Positions 9,201-16,546 of a stretch of 64,000 bases of DNA are shown here, in pieces. The notes beneath the pieces are model-generated. The model was not told the DNA's origin, made no database searches, and was given only the letters and a program-made list of their open reading frames with translations. The stretch is taken from the NCBI RefSeq assembly GCF_900095135.1, contig NZ_LT605205.1, positions 4,154,001 to 4,218,000 of the forward strand. The letters are read 5' to 3'. The translations under genes were made by a program, and so were the position numbers. Source of the DNA: Proteiniphilum saccharofermentans. GTDB taxonomy: Bacteria; Bacteroidota; Bacteroidia; Bacteroidales; Dysgonomonadaceae. Position 1 is the first letter of the stretch. The number at the start of each line of letters is the position of its first letter.

Positions 9201-10379
9201 GACCAATCCGCTTCCGTTTGTGCCGACCCAGATACTTCCTTTTTCATCTTTAATAATGGAATTTACATCGGGTTTGAAGTTATCTACCTTTTTGAAATAA
9301 TTGAGATGTTCAATGCCGAATTTGTAAATACTTTCGCTGTAGTAAGATATTCCGTTTTTATAGGTGCCGATCCAGATGATACCTGTATTGTCGGGATAAA
9401 TACAATTAATGCTGTTGTGCGCAATGCTTCGTTTGTCGTAAGGCAGGTTCCGCAAATTTGTCAACGTGTTGGTTTTTTTATCGATAATATCTATTCCCCC
9501 ATGGTCGGTTGCCATCCAGATCAGCCCGTTGGGATCCTGGATAATATCCTGGATCATGTCACTTGACAATAAAAATGGAAAGTCACTTTGTTTTGATCCC
9601 AGATGCTTCCATTCTTTTTGCCGGGAATGGTATAACCAGGTTCCAAGCGGTATATCGGAATAGATCCATACGTCGTTGTCTGCGTCGACAAAGGCCTGAT
9701 AATTATGGGCATTGCCTTTCTGTTGTTGTTGAATGTAGTTGTCTGTATAAGTGATCCGTAAACTGCTTTTGTCCATATATTGAATAAGGCCGGATTGAAA
9801 AACAAACAGATAACTCTCTTCCGCTTCTTTTATATCGGTAATAATCCCGCTGCTTAATTGTCCCGTTTGCCCGTTTTGAGGGAAGAATACCGATTTGCCT
9901 GTATCCGGCTGGTACTTGTAAAATCCGAATGAATTTGCATAACACCACATATTTTTATCTTTATCGATAAAGATAAGATCGACCGGCTTTGTTATGCCCA
10001 TTTCATTTAACAGAATCTGACTCCTTTCGAATTTTTCTTTGTCGGGATTGAACACTACGTATCCATCAGCTGTATGGATCCAAAGCCGTCCGTTTATATC
10101 TTCCTGTACATTGCTGACCCAATTATCCGGTAATGAATAATTGTCACTCGGATTGTGAAAAAACACTTTAAATTTATATCCATCATACCTGTTTAAACCC
10201 GATGCGGTGGAGAACCACATAAAACCTTTACTGTCTTTGAAAATATGATTAATTTGATTATGGGAAAGTCCGTCACGAACCTCCAGTTGTTTAAAGAGAA
10301 ATGAAGATTGTCCCCAAAGAGATGGGTGACACCAGAGAAAAATGGGAAAAAGTAAAATAAGACGGAATAATCTCTTCAT
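6216..10379 (-). CDS. Hybrid two-component system (HTCS) sensor-regulator
   Basis: The 1387-residue protein carries a whole two-component pathway in one chain. A signal peptide (about 1-24) is followed by a periplasmic two-component propeller region with repeated 'W.GT..GL..', 'IWIGT' and 'D..G.IW' units to about residue 740. A Y_Y_Y domain (about 745-805) and one membrane helix (about 812-834) come next. The HisKA domain has His871 in SHELRTPLT, and the HATPase domain has NLLSNAIKF and GSGIGLHIV. A receiver domain with Asp1176 (IIISDVMMPEMDG) and a C-terminal AraC-type DNA-binding domain (about 1270-1365) complete it. HTCS proteins sense a glycan fragment in the periplasm and activate the adjacent utilisation genes, here GH31, GH2 and SusC. 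IS copy 1 sits about 90 bp upstream of its start. Confidence 0.96.
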   Translation of the reverse strand: MKRLFRLILLFPIFLWCHPSLWGQSSFLFKQLEVRDGLSHNQINHIFKDSKGFMWFSTASGLNRYDGYKFKVFFHNPSDNYSLPDNWVSNVQEDINGRLWIHTADGYVVFNPDKEKFERSQILLNEMGITKPVDLIFIDKDKNMWCYANSFGFYKYQPDTGKSVFFPQNGQTGQLSSGIITDIKEAEESYLFVFQSGLIQYMDKSSLRITYTDNYIQQQQKGNAHNYQAFVDADNDVWIYSDIPLGTWLYHSRQKEWKHLGSKQSDFPFLLSSDMIQDIIQDPNGLIWMATDHGGIDIIDKKTNTLTNLRNLPYDKRSIAHNSINCIYPDNTGIIWIGTYKNGISYYSESIYKFGIEHLNYFKKVDNFKPDVNSIIKDEKGSIWVGTNGSGLVRLDTKTGSYHIYSHDPSDNSSLTNNVIVSLCAAKNGKLWIGTYLSGMDCFDGKEFIHYRHDPNDPNSLANDNVWSIVEDRSGMIWIGTLGSGLQKLNPDNRQFTTFNNSTQQQLSSEYISSLFLGTNDKLILGTAIGITIFDIQTGHSEILMGNRKGDQSFTNLNVNQVYEDSRGLIWVGTREGLNIWDPKQDKITQLYKSDGLTDNVISGIIEDNQHNMWITTSNGVSNIIIHTDSKTDEYHLSFVNYSEVDGLQSHEFNLRSVFKSSDGEILLGGTNGFNIFNPKNIRYNTSQPKVLFTGLKLFNEDVLVGVEYNGNKILSSELNRVEEVTFKYGQNVFSVEFSAMNYVLPEKTTYAYMLEGFNTDWLLTDHGVHSVTYTNLAPGKYTLRVKAANSDGFWSEESTALQIRIKPPFWLSAGAYIFYAFLLISILLLARYMIIRNEQQKFKMKQIELEAQRKHEMDEMKLRFFTNVSHELRTPLTLIISPLENMMKSVADDHQKHQLSLIHKNAIRLLNMVNQLLDFRKSDVNEHSLNLSYGDIISFLKNSFTYFTEYAEKKNIRLTFFSSVDELRMVFDEDKMRKIMMNLLSNAIKFTEKNGTVDVLVKLLPKNGETDPEQIEIRIIDTGIGIKDDEKKRIFERFYQGKTKNEDFPGSGIGLHIVKEFISICKGTIHVYDNAPKGSMFVLQFPVDRLKYIVSQPEVTKEKQIENPGDVVSTGENDEAPERNEIRILLVDDNDDFRYFMKDTLKTEFSLLDASNGKEAWEKILEFSPDIIISDVMMPEMDGYELCEKVKNDVRTSHIPLILLTAHTAQEQELRGLETGADDYITKPFNFDILLLRINKILELRSYRQNRFKNQIKIEPAEITITPLDEKLIKNAIKLVEDNIDDSEFSVERLSKDLGISRVHLYKKMISVTGKSPIEFIRIIRLKRAAQLLRESQLNISEIAYQVGFNNPKSFSKYFKEEFDILPSQYQNNPSLYSDNKPETPL

Positions 10380-10433
10380 TGGTTCAATCTTTATACCGAA
10401 CAGTTTTCCTCAAATCACTGATTGTTTTCTTCA

Positions 10434-10441
10434 CAAACATA
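10434..10441 (-). promoter_or_regulatory. Candidate -7 box (TATGTTTG) for the HTCS gene
   Basis: On the minus strand TATGTTTG fits the Bacteroidota TAnnTTTG -7 element and lies about 55 bp before the HTCS start. A weak TTGT about 23 bp further upstream could be the -33 element. The IS copy 1 insertion point (10472) is just beyond it, so the core promoter appears to be spared. Confidence 0.5.
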
Positions 10442-10462
10442 ATAAAAAATTATTTGTTCTTT

Positions 10463-10471
10463 ATACAATTA
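10463..10471. repeat. 9-bp target duplication A (ATACAATTA), outer left flank of IS copy 1
   Basis: This sequence touches the left end of IS copy 1. Its partner is not at the other end of the same element. It is found, reverse-complemented, at 20719-20727 beside IS copy 2. Confidence 0.9.
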
Positions 10472-11782
10472 CACAAGTGTCCACTAAAAATTGGACACGG
10501 TTAAAAGTTGAATAAATTTAGTTCACTCGAACCATAGAGATCTTTGACATCATTGATATTCTTTTTGTCGAACAAGTCCCGCAAATGGGTCTTGTCGGTA
10601 AGCGAGATTCCAAGAATTTGAAGGACTTCGTAGATGCTGCGTTCCAATTTCATGCCGTGTTGAACTATTGCTACAAGGCAATAAGTAATTATTGCACAAT
10701 AGATTTGGACACGCACGGCATTCTCTGATGTACCCCAGAACTTCTTGATTCGGAGATGTTGCTTCACCCATTTGAAGAATAGTTCCACACTCCACCGATT
10801 GCGGTAAAGTTCCGAAATCAGAGAGGCCGTGGCTGTCAGATTATTGGTAAGAAAAATGTATTTGCTACCATCCTCAGGATCGATGCAAATCACCTTTCGC
10901 AGTTCCTCCGGATAAACCTTGGTGCTTTTATACACGGTGAAAGTGCCGACTATGTCGGAAACGATGCCTCGCGCAAGTCGCCTTTTCCAAGTTCTCGGCT
11001 TCATCTGGACGTTGTTTTTGGCTCTCAGAACGAAGAATCCTTTAGTGCGGTGAATAGTGTACAGGTTGCCGTAATCGTTGTAGCCGCGATCGAAAATATA
11101 ATGGGCCCCTGGCTCGTATGGTATCTCAAGCATAGCCTTGGAATCGTGTACGTTTGCCGGAGTAATATGCACGAAAGCAGGAACTTGAGCCTCTATATCG
11201 TAAAGCGTGTGCATCTTGATGCCGCCTTTATGCTTACGGAATTTAGCCCATTCGAACACCGACAGACACAGGTCAATCGTAGTCGAATCGAACGCATAGA
11301 CATGCCCTTCAAGCTCGAAGATTTTGTCAATCCGCCGCTTCCTTGCCTCGTTGATCATGAACTTGGCATAGTCCTCGAATATACGATAGTCGCGCTGCTC
11401 ATTAGCCTTGCTAAGATTGCTTCGGGTCACCGACTTTCCCATTCCAAGATGGTAAAGTTTGCCGCTATGCGCCTCGGTCGCTACAATTAGATCGCGGAGG
11501 CTTTCGCGGTTGGTCAGTTGCCCGAACATCATCGTAAGTAGCTGATTCCAACAGGTAAAGCTCTTGACGTATCTATCACCTTCATACTTGCGTACAAGGT
11601 AATTGAAGTGATTCCTATCCATGAACTGGACTAATTGGGAGAAAACGAATGGGTCTTTATGCATAACGGTCTGATTCTGACCGCAAAGATAAATTCAAAT
11701 CCGTTGACTCGAAAATCGGATACAATAAATTGAATATCAACAATTTCAAAGAACTATTATGATTTTTTAGTGGACACTAATG
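10472..11782 (-). mobile_element. IS4-family insertion sequence, copy 1 (1311 bp)
   Basis: The boundaries come from aligning this copy with the inverted copy at 20728-22038: identity begins and ends sharply and both are exactly 1311 bp. Both ends begin with CA and share the terminal inverted repeat core AGTGTCCACTAAAAA (CACAAGTGTCC at the transposase 3' side, CATTAGTGTCC at the 5' side). A 9-bp duplication and CA termini suit the IS4 family. One transposase gene fills the element. The flanking 9-mers of this copy do not match each other; each matches a flank of copy 2. Confidence 0.95.
10501..11664 (-). CDS. IS4-family DDE transposase (copy 1)
   Basis: The 387-residue transposase has a DUF4372-like N-terminus (FSQLVQFMDRNHFNYLVRKY) and a DDE transposase domain. 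Catalytic residues are Asp126 in YAFDSTTID, Asp192 in FDRGYND and Glu294. Glu294 lies in the IS4 signature Y-(2)-R-(3)-E-(6)-K, seen here as Y287, R290, E294 and K301. It is full length and identical in translation to the copy at 20846-22009. Neither copy shows a frameshift or stop, so both may be active. It catalyses movement of the element. Confidence 0.97.
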   Translation of the reverse strand: MHKDPFVFSQLVQFMDRNHFNYLVRKYEGDRYVKSFTCWNQLLTMMFGQLTNRESLRDLIVATEAHSGKLYHLGMGKSVTRSNLSKANEQRDYRIFEDYAKFMINEARKRRIDKIFELEGHVYAFDSTTIDLCLSVFEWAKFRKHKGGIKMHTLYDIEAQVPAFVHITPANVHDSKAMLEIPYEPGAHYIFDRGYNDYGNLYTIHRTKGFFVLRAKNNVQMKPRTWKRRLARGIVSDIVGTFTVYKSTKVYPEELRKVICIDPEDGSKYIFLTNNLTATASLISELYRNRWSVELFFKWVKQHLRIKKFWGTSENAVRVQIYCAIITYCLVAIVQHGMKLERSIYEVLQILGISLTDKTHLRDLFDKKNINDVKDLYGSSELNLFNF

Positions 11783-11791
11783 TTGTCAGTT
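11783..11791. repeat. 9-bp target duplication B, inner right flank of IS copy 1 (TTGTCAGTT)
   Basis: This is the reverse complement of AACTGACAA found at 22039-22047 on the outer side of IS copy 2. It does not match the left flank of its own element. Confidence 0.9.
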
Positions 11792-11835
11792 GTCAATTGA
11801 TAAAGTCTTGATTCTTGCGTCTAAAATAAAAAAAC

Positions 11836-14223
11836 ATGAATATAGCAGCCATTTTTCGTCGTCTTACGAAAAGTAAGTCTTTGCGCATCGTCAACCTGCT
11901 GGGGTTGTCAGTAATTTTTTCTTGTCTGCTCCTATCATATCAATATATCCGCAAAGAGTTGAGTTATGACCGTTTCAATGAAAACGCCGACCGGATCGTG
12001 CGGCTGTCTATACAATATGGAGACAAACCCATAGATGGACGACTCTATTTACAAGACGTGCAATCGGAACTGGAGAAGATTGCAGAAATTGATCAATTTG
12101 TATCCATCTCCAAAGCCAATACAGGTATATTGATTTATAAGGGCGAGAAACGGGTTATCAATGACTTTTATGCGGTTTCACCCAATTTTTTTGAAGTCTT
12201 CAGCTATTCCTTGATGATGGGTGAGCCTTCACATGTCCTGAAATCACCGGAGAGTATCCTTGTCAGCCAATCATTGGCAGAAGAACTATTAGGTGACGAA
12301 AATCCTATCGGAAAAGAACTCTCTCTGGAAGGACGAAGAGTAGATTCAAAGACTTTTTTTGTGAGTGGTGTTTTCAACGATTTTCCCGAGAACTCCCATT
12401 TTCATACCGATCTACTCTTTCACCGCAGAAATGATGTACCCGAATGGACATATGTTTACCTTTTACTGAATGACAACAACGACCTTTTACAAGTGAAAGA
12501 ACAGATTGAAGTCCACTATGACGCATTCGAAGATCTTCCGGAAAAGGCGACAGTTCATTTTATGCCACTGACCGATATCCACCTCCATAGCCGGGCACAA
12601 CGGGAAATGGAATTCAATGGAAATATCTATTATATCTATCTGATTGCAGGCGCCAATATCTTATTGCTGGTAGTGGTGCTTTTCAACTTATGGCTGAATC
12701 ACAGTCTGTTATTCTCTTATAACAATCGATATTATCAACTATTGAGGTTGAATGGCGCTGATGCTTCTACCATCTTTTATAACGAAGTGATACCGGCCTT
12801 TCTGATCGGGTTGCTCTCTATCCTACTTGGAGGAATGGCAGCCTACTATCTTGCGCCTATACTGCATTTCCCTACATTCAAGTTTTTGTCATATGGGACA
12901 TTAGGATTGACTCTCTGTTTCTTGGGACTAACCTTGTTTGTATCACTTATTCCCGCGCTGGCAAGCATCTCCTCCACGATGTTTATCAGTACCAAAAGTA
13001 GCCTTAGTCCGACACGTTTTTCCTTTACCAATATCCGGTATATGCTTGTGGTACAATACGCGATTGTGATATTTATCGTGATCATTTCATTCGGCATATC
13101 GAAACAGATCAACCTGATAAAAACAACGCAAGTCGGCGGTAAGACTGAGAATATTCTGGTGATTGAGGAACAACCCGAAGATGTAAAAGAACGCTACGAA
13201 CTATTGAAAACAGAACTCCTGAAACAACCTGAGATAGAGCAGGCCACTACTGCTTTTCAGTTGCCCGGCACCGCTATTCGCGATGGTGTCAGAGTTACAG
13301 TAGAAGGTAAAAGTGAACCTGTATCTCTGCCCCTTCTGTTGGTCGGCGAAGATTTTTTCTCTTTTTTCGGGATAAGACCCATTGCAGGAAAGGTGCTCTA
13401 TCCCTATAAAATGACTTATAAGGAAGAATTCGACATGTTGATGGATCACGTCATGGGCAAAGAAATCCCAACCGATTTAACGGAACAATATATGCTCAAC
13501 CGTAAAGCGCTCGGTATGCTGGGATTCAACTCACCGGAAGAGGCAATCGGGAAAACCATCCAATTCTCGCAAGGCACTCTCGATTATATCCACAAAGGCT
13601 CTATCTGCGGCGTAACCGATGATTTTACCTATATCAATATCTACGAAGAGTCCATCCCGCTATTGATCATGCAACGGCAAATGTTCCGGCACTGTTTTAT
13701 GCTGAAATTTGCGCCGGGTAAAGAGGAAGAAGGACTAAAGATATTCAACGAAGTATGGAACAAGGTAAATCCCGACTACCCTGCCAATTACAGTTTCCTA
13801 CAGGATGTATATGGGAAAGTCTATCGAAATGAGTTCAATGCCGGGCGGCTTGTTAACTTGTTCTCACTATTGTGCCTTATTATTGCCAACCTGGGATTGA
13901 TCATCTTTATGGCGTTTATCGTCAAACGGCGACGGAAAGAAATCGCCATCAGAAAAGTGAATGGAGCAGAACCCGGACAGATTATCCGGATGCTGAACAT
14001 GAGTTTCATTTACAGGATCATCATCGCTTTTATCATTGCCTCTCCACTTGCCTGGTGGGTGATGCAGCGATGGTTGGCCAACTTCGCCCATAAAACCACA
14101 CTGGACTGGTGGATATTCGCCCTGGCAGGCATTGCTGTACTGTTATTGTCGGTCGCTTCCGTATCGTGGCAAAGCTGGCGGGCATCCATACAAAATCCTG
14201 CAGAAGTGGTCAAGAGTGAATGA
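11836..14223 (+). CDS. MacB/FtsX-like ABC transporter permease, displaced member of the array
   Basis: The 795-residue protein has the duplicated MacB layout. There is an N-terminal helix (about 18-38), a first periplasmic core domain, then three helices at about 265-285, 315-340 and 355-380. A second N-terminal-type helix follows near 405-425, then a second core domain and three C-terminal helices from about residue 680. The coupling motif KEIAIRKVNGAEPGQI precedes the last helices. The C-terminus (NPAEVVKSE) resembles that of the permeases at 22166-35273. It is separated from them by dnaE and an IS, and only 53 bp part it from IS copy 1. Reversing the inferred inversion places it directly downstream of the 22166 permease on the same strand. 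No TAnnTTTG promoter is visible in its present upstream region, so it may now be poorly expressed. Confidence 0.9.
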   Translation: MNIAAIFRRLTKSKSLRIVNLLGLSVIFSCLLLSYQYIRKELSYDRFNENADRIVRLSIQYGDKPIDGRLYLQDVQSELEKIAEIDQFVSISKANTGILIYKGEKRVINDFYAVSPNFFEVFSYSLMMGEPSHVLKSPESILVSQSLAEELLGDENPIGKELSLEGRRVDSKTFFVSGVFNDFPENSHFHTDLLFHRRNDVPEWTYVYLLLNDNNDLLQVKEQIEVHYDAFEDLPEKATVHFMPLTDIHLHSRAQREMEFNGNIYYIYLIAGANILLLVVVLFNLWLNHSLLFSYNNRYYQLLRLNGADASTIFYNEVIPAFLIGLLSILLGGMAAYYLAPILHFPTFKFLSYGTLGLTLCFLGLTLFVSLIPALASISSTMFISTKSSLSPTRFSFTNIRYMLVVQYAIVIFIVIISFGISKQINLIKTTQVGGKTENILVIEEQPEDVKERYELLKTELLKQPEIEQATTAFQLPGTAIRDGVRVTVEGKSEPVSLPLLLVGEDFFSFFGIRPIAGKVLYPYKMTYKEEFDMLMDHVMGKEIPTDLTEQYMLNRKALGMLGFNSPEEAIGKTIQFSQGTLDYIHKGSICGVTDDFTYINIYEESIPLLIMQRQMFRHCFMLKFAPGKEEEGLKIFNEVWNKVNPDYPANYSFLQDVYGKVYRNEFNAGRLVNLFSLLCLIIANLGLIIFMAFIVKRRRKEIAIRKVNGAEPGQIIRMLNMSFIYRIIIAFIIASPLAWWVMQRWLANFAHKTTLDWWIFALAGIAVLLLSVASVSWQSWRASIQNPAEVVKSE

Positions 14224-14367
14224 TATAGTTAGGAGAAAACATATTTTATTTCCATAACGTTTAATTAATACTTTGGGAGGGAAAGTAAAATTATAAATCG
14301 TAGTATAGGGATTCTTTGTACAGTTTAAAAAAAATATTATCATTACAACCAATTAATTACGGATAAA

Positions 14368-14541
14368 ATGAGACGCCCCGAAATAGTACAGGCTATAAAA
14401 AAGGTTCTACAACGGATTGCTCCCGATGCAGAAGTAATTCTTTATGGCTCAGAAGCACGAGGCACCGCTTATGGGCTACCATATTTCTTCTTAGAATGCC
14501 TGAACCAATTAAAATCCCGGACGACATCAACAGTAGGGTAA
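14368..14541 (+). pseudogene. Minimal nucleotidyltransferase (MNT domain) fragment
   Basis: The 57-codon frame begins MRRPEIVQAIKKVLQRIAP and has the nucleotidyltransferase motif LYGSEARGTA. This matches small MNT-type proteins (antitoxins of HEPN-MNT pairs or solitary copies). The usual D-x-D segment after ARGTA is absent. After 'ARGTA' the reading becomes unrelated and overlaps the next fragment, so the gene was cut here. No HEPN partner is nearby. Confidence 0.6.
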
Positions 14542-14921
14542 TATTATCTACGGATACAAGGGTTTATGAGCTTTCCGCACTTCCCGAGAAAATAAAGGTA
14601 AACATAACAAACAATACAAATGATACAATCTCGACGGGAGCACGATATCATATTGAATTCTTTGATCACGACTAGTGTCTATGGCGAAAATTGTCTTTGC
14701 CGAAATCTGTAACTCATAACAACAAAGAGTATATATTGATATTTACCGACATAGAATACACACTAAATCCAGGTGCGTCGACAAATGTTGAACAAGGACA
14801 CTTCAACCATTGGAATTTCTTTTCAAAAGGTAGACATACAATTGTCATGGAGTACATAAAACCTGATTTTAAGAGAACCAATGAGAAATACAAAACGTAT
14901 GCGGAATTCTATATCGAATAG
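14496..14921 (+). pseudogene. Bacterial Ig-like domain protein remnant with in-frame amber codon
   Basis: One reading frame runs from ATG 14496 to a stop at 14919-14921, interrupted by a single TAG at 14673-14675. On both sides the frame reads like one protein (SALPEKIKVNITNNTND before, WRKLSLPKSVTHNNKEY after). This has the pattern of small Ig-like lipoproteins of Bacteroidota. The signal peptide is missing because the 5' end is fused to the nucleotidyltransferase fragment. A sequencing error or point mutation could explain the TAG. I treat it as a degraded gene; the family assignment is tentative. Confidence 0.5.
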
Positions 14922-14991
14922 CCATATGAAACGAACATGAAAAATGATTGCATTTTTACAAGTTATAAAAATGACCAACCCCGAAATATAG

Positions 14992-15060
14992 GATTATAAT
15001 CGAAAAATTAGGCGTAAATTACAGATTATAATCGAAAAATTAGGCGTAAATTTTCGATTA
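14992..15060. repeat. Tandem 29-bp repeat plus inverted repeat upstream of the AAA ATPase gene
   Basis: Positions 14992-15020 and 15024-15052 are identical 29-mers with a 32-bp period. Each starts with the palindrome GATTATAATC. The second copy also forms an inverted repeat with the following sequence: TAATCGAAAA at 15029-15038 against TTTTCGATTA at 15051-15060. The structure ends 14 bp before a TAnnTTTG box, where an operator would sit. It could equally be a repeat carried with this gene family. Confidence 0.75.
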
Positions 15061-15074
15061 GCAATATTTTTTAT

Positions 15075-15082
15075 TACTTTTG
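15075..15082 (+). promoter_or_regulatory. Candidate -7 box (TACTTTTG) for the AAA ATPase gene
   Basis: TACTTTTG matches TAnnTTTG and lies 20 bp before the ATG at 15103. The -33 region falls inside the inverted repeat at 15029-15060. Confidence 0.6.
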
Positions 15083-15102
15083 AGTCTAAAAAATTATGGA
15101 TT

Positions 15103-16242
15103 ATGACTCACCGGGATTTAGAACAAAATATTTTAGATGCATGCTTTAAAGGTAAGATTATATTACTTTTAGGAGCACGTCAGGTGGGGAAAACAACACT
15201 ACTCAAAGAGATTTTATCTAAAATCGATGTTTCCCATGTCTGGTTGAATGTAGATGAAGCTGATATTTTGCAGGCTTTTGAAACGGCAACTACCAGCACA
15301 CAACTCCTACAACTTATTGGGAAAAAGAACAGACTGGTTGTCATGGACGAAGCCCAACAGATTTCAGATATTGGCAAGAAATTAAAATTGATTTACGACA
15401 CCGACCCTGAGATACAGATTATTGCTACCGGATCCTCCTCTTTTGATTTGCAAAATAAAATGGCAGAACCTCTCACGGGAAGAAAGAGAACATTTTATCT
15501 CTATCCTCTTAGTTATAAGGAGATATCAAGAGGACAATCAATTCTGGAAGCAAAAAGACTCTTAGACACACGACTGATTTTTGGTTCGTATCCTGAAGTA
15601 GTAAACAATCCGGGGGATGAAAAGAGTATACTTATTGAGATAGCTAACAGTTACCTCTACAAAGATATTCTTAAACTGGATAATATCCGTAAACCTACAC
15701 ATATAGAAAAACTCCTACAGGCTTTGGCTTTTCAAGTTGGGAGCGAAGTCAGCTACAACGAACTGTCCAGAATAATCGGTAATATAGATACTGCAACAAT
15801 TGAGAAATACCTTGATTTACTGGAAAAAGCATTTATAATATTTAAATTACCTGCGTTAAGTAGAAACCTGCGCAATGAAATCAAAAAAGGTAAGAAATAT
15901 TACTTTTATGACAACGGCATACGCAATGTACTTATAAACAACTTCGCGGGTATTGATTTTAGGCAAGACAAAGGGGCTTTGTGGGAAAACTTCCTGATTG
16001 CTGAACGGATAAAAAACAATCACTATCAGGGACGATATGCCAATACATACTTTTGGCGTACGCATGATAAAGCGGAAATTGATTATATCGAAGAAGAAGA
16101 CGGAGTGCTAAACGCTTTCGAATTGAAGTGGAGAACACAAAAAGTAAATTTTGCCAACTCCTTTCTGGAAGCATATCCAAATAACAAGACAGAGGTAATC
16201 AGTCGAGAGAATTTTGAAGAATTCGTAATGAACAAACTCTAA
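15103..16242 (+). CDS. AAA-family ATPase with C-terminal DUF4143
   Basis: The 379-residue protein has Walker A GARQVGKTT (residues 24-32) and Walker B LVVMDEA (78-84). An ATP-domain sensor segment (IIATGSSSF) and a C-terminal DUF4143 region (about 200-350, including YFYDNGIRNVL and KAEIDYIEEEDG) follow. The late part resembles a restriction-endonuclease-like fold core. Family members are widespread solitary genes in Bacteroidota and archaea, and their function is unknown. It stands alone, with its own promoter and a peculiar repeat upstream, beside decayed gene fragments. That suggests an accessory insertion between the ABC permease and dnaE. A weak ATCCCG/CGGGAT hairpin follows the stop (16244-16268) but lacks a T-run. 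Confidence 0.9.
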   Translation: MTHRDLEQNILDACFKGKIILLLGARQVGKTTLLKEILSKIDVSHVWLNVDEADILQAFETATTSTQLLQLIGKKNRLVVMDEAQQISDIGKKLKLIYDTDPEIQIIATGSSSFDLQNKMAEPLTGRKRTFYLYPLSYKEISRGQSILEAKRLLDTRLIFGSYPEVVNNPGDEKSILIEIANSYLYKDILKLDNIRKPTHIEKLLQALAFQVGSEVSYNELSRIIGNIDTATIEKYLDLLEKAFIIFKLPALSRNLRNEIKKGKKYYFYDNGIRNVLINNFAGIDFRQDKGALWENFLIAERIKNNHYQGRYANTYFWRTHDKAEIDYIEEEDGVLNAFELKWRTQKVNFANSFLEAYPNNKTEVISRENFEEFVMNKL

Positions 16243-16479
16243 AATCCCGGAATGAAACTTTTCGGGATCTAACGCTATACTTAAACTCCCACCTTTACCG
16301 TAAATATTTCGAGTATGGAAGAAAATTCTTAGTTCTTCGCTCTTAGTTCTGATATTTGGTAATTTACAAAAATAGATGTCATCACCCGTTGATAACTTCT
16401 GACAATAACTCCACTAACCTTGGCCGATTTTCCGTATATTTGTAGAATATAGGATGTGCCTCAGGTAAGCTAAAACAAG

Positions 16480-16511
16480 TTTGGCTTACCTTTCGGCTTT
16501 CGCTATATTTG
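16480..16511 (+). promoter_or_regulatory. dnaE promoter: TTTG, 20 bp, TATATTTG
   Basis: The -33 TTTG (16480-16483) and -7 TATATTTG (16504-16511) are separated by 20 bp, the expected Bacteroidota spacing. A second TATATTTG lies at 16435-16442 without a good -33. The promoter overlaps the 5' extension of the longest open frame, so translation must begin at the ATG at 16547. The 304-bp gap 16243-16546 shows only these boxes and the weak hairpin after the ATPase gene. Confidence 0.7.
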
Positions 16512-16546
16512 CCCTACTCAGATATAAAAATAAATCGACTAAATAT

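Noticed and set aside
14496-14921. Programmed stop-codon readthrough or a recoded amber codon in the Ig-like gene.
   Set aside because: The gene also lacks its 5' end and is fused to another fragment, so decay is the simpler explanation.
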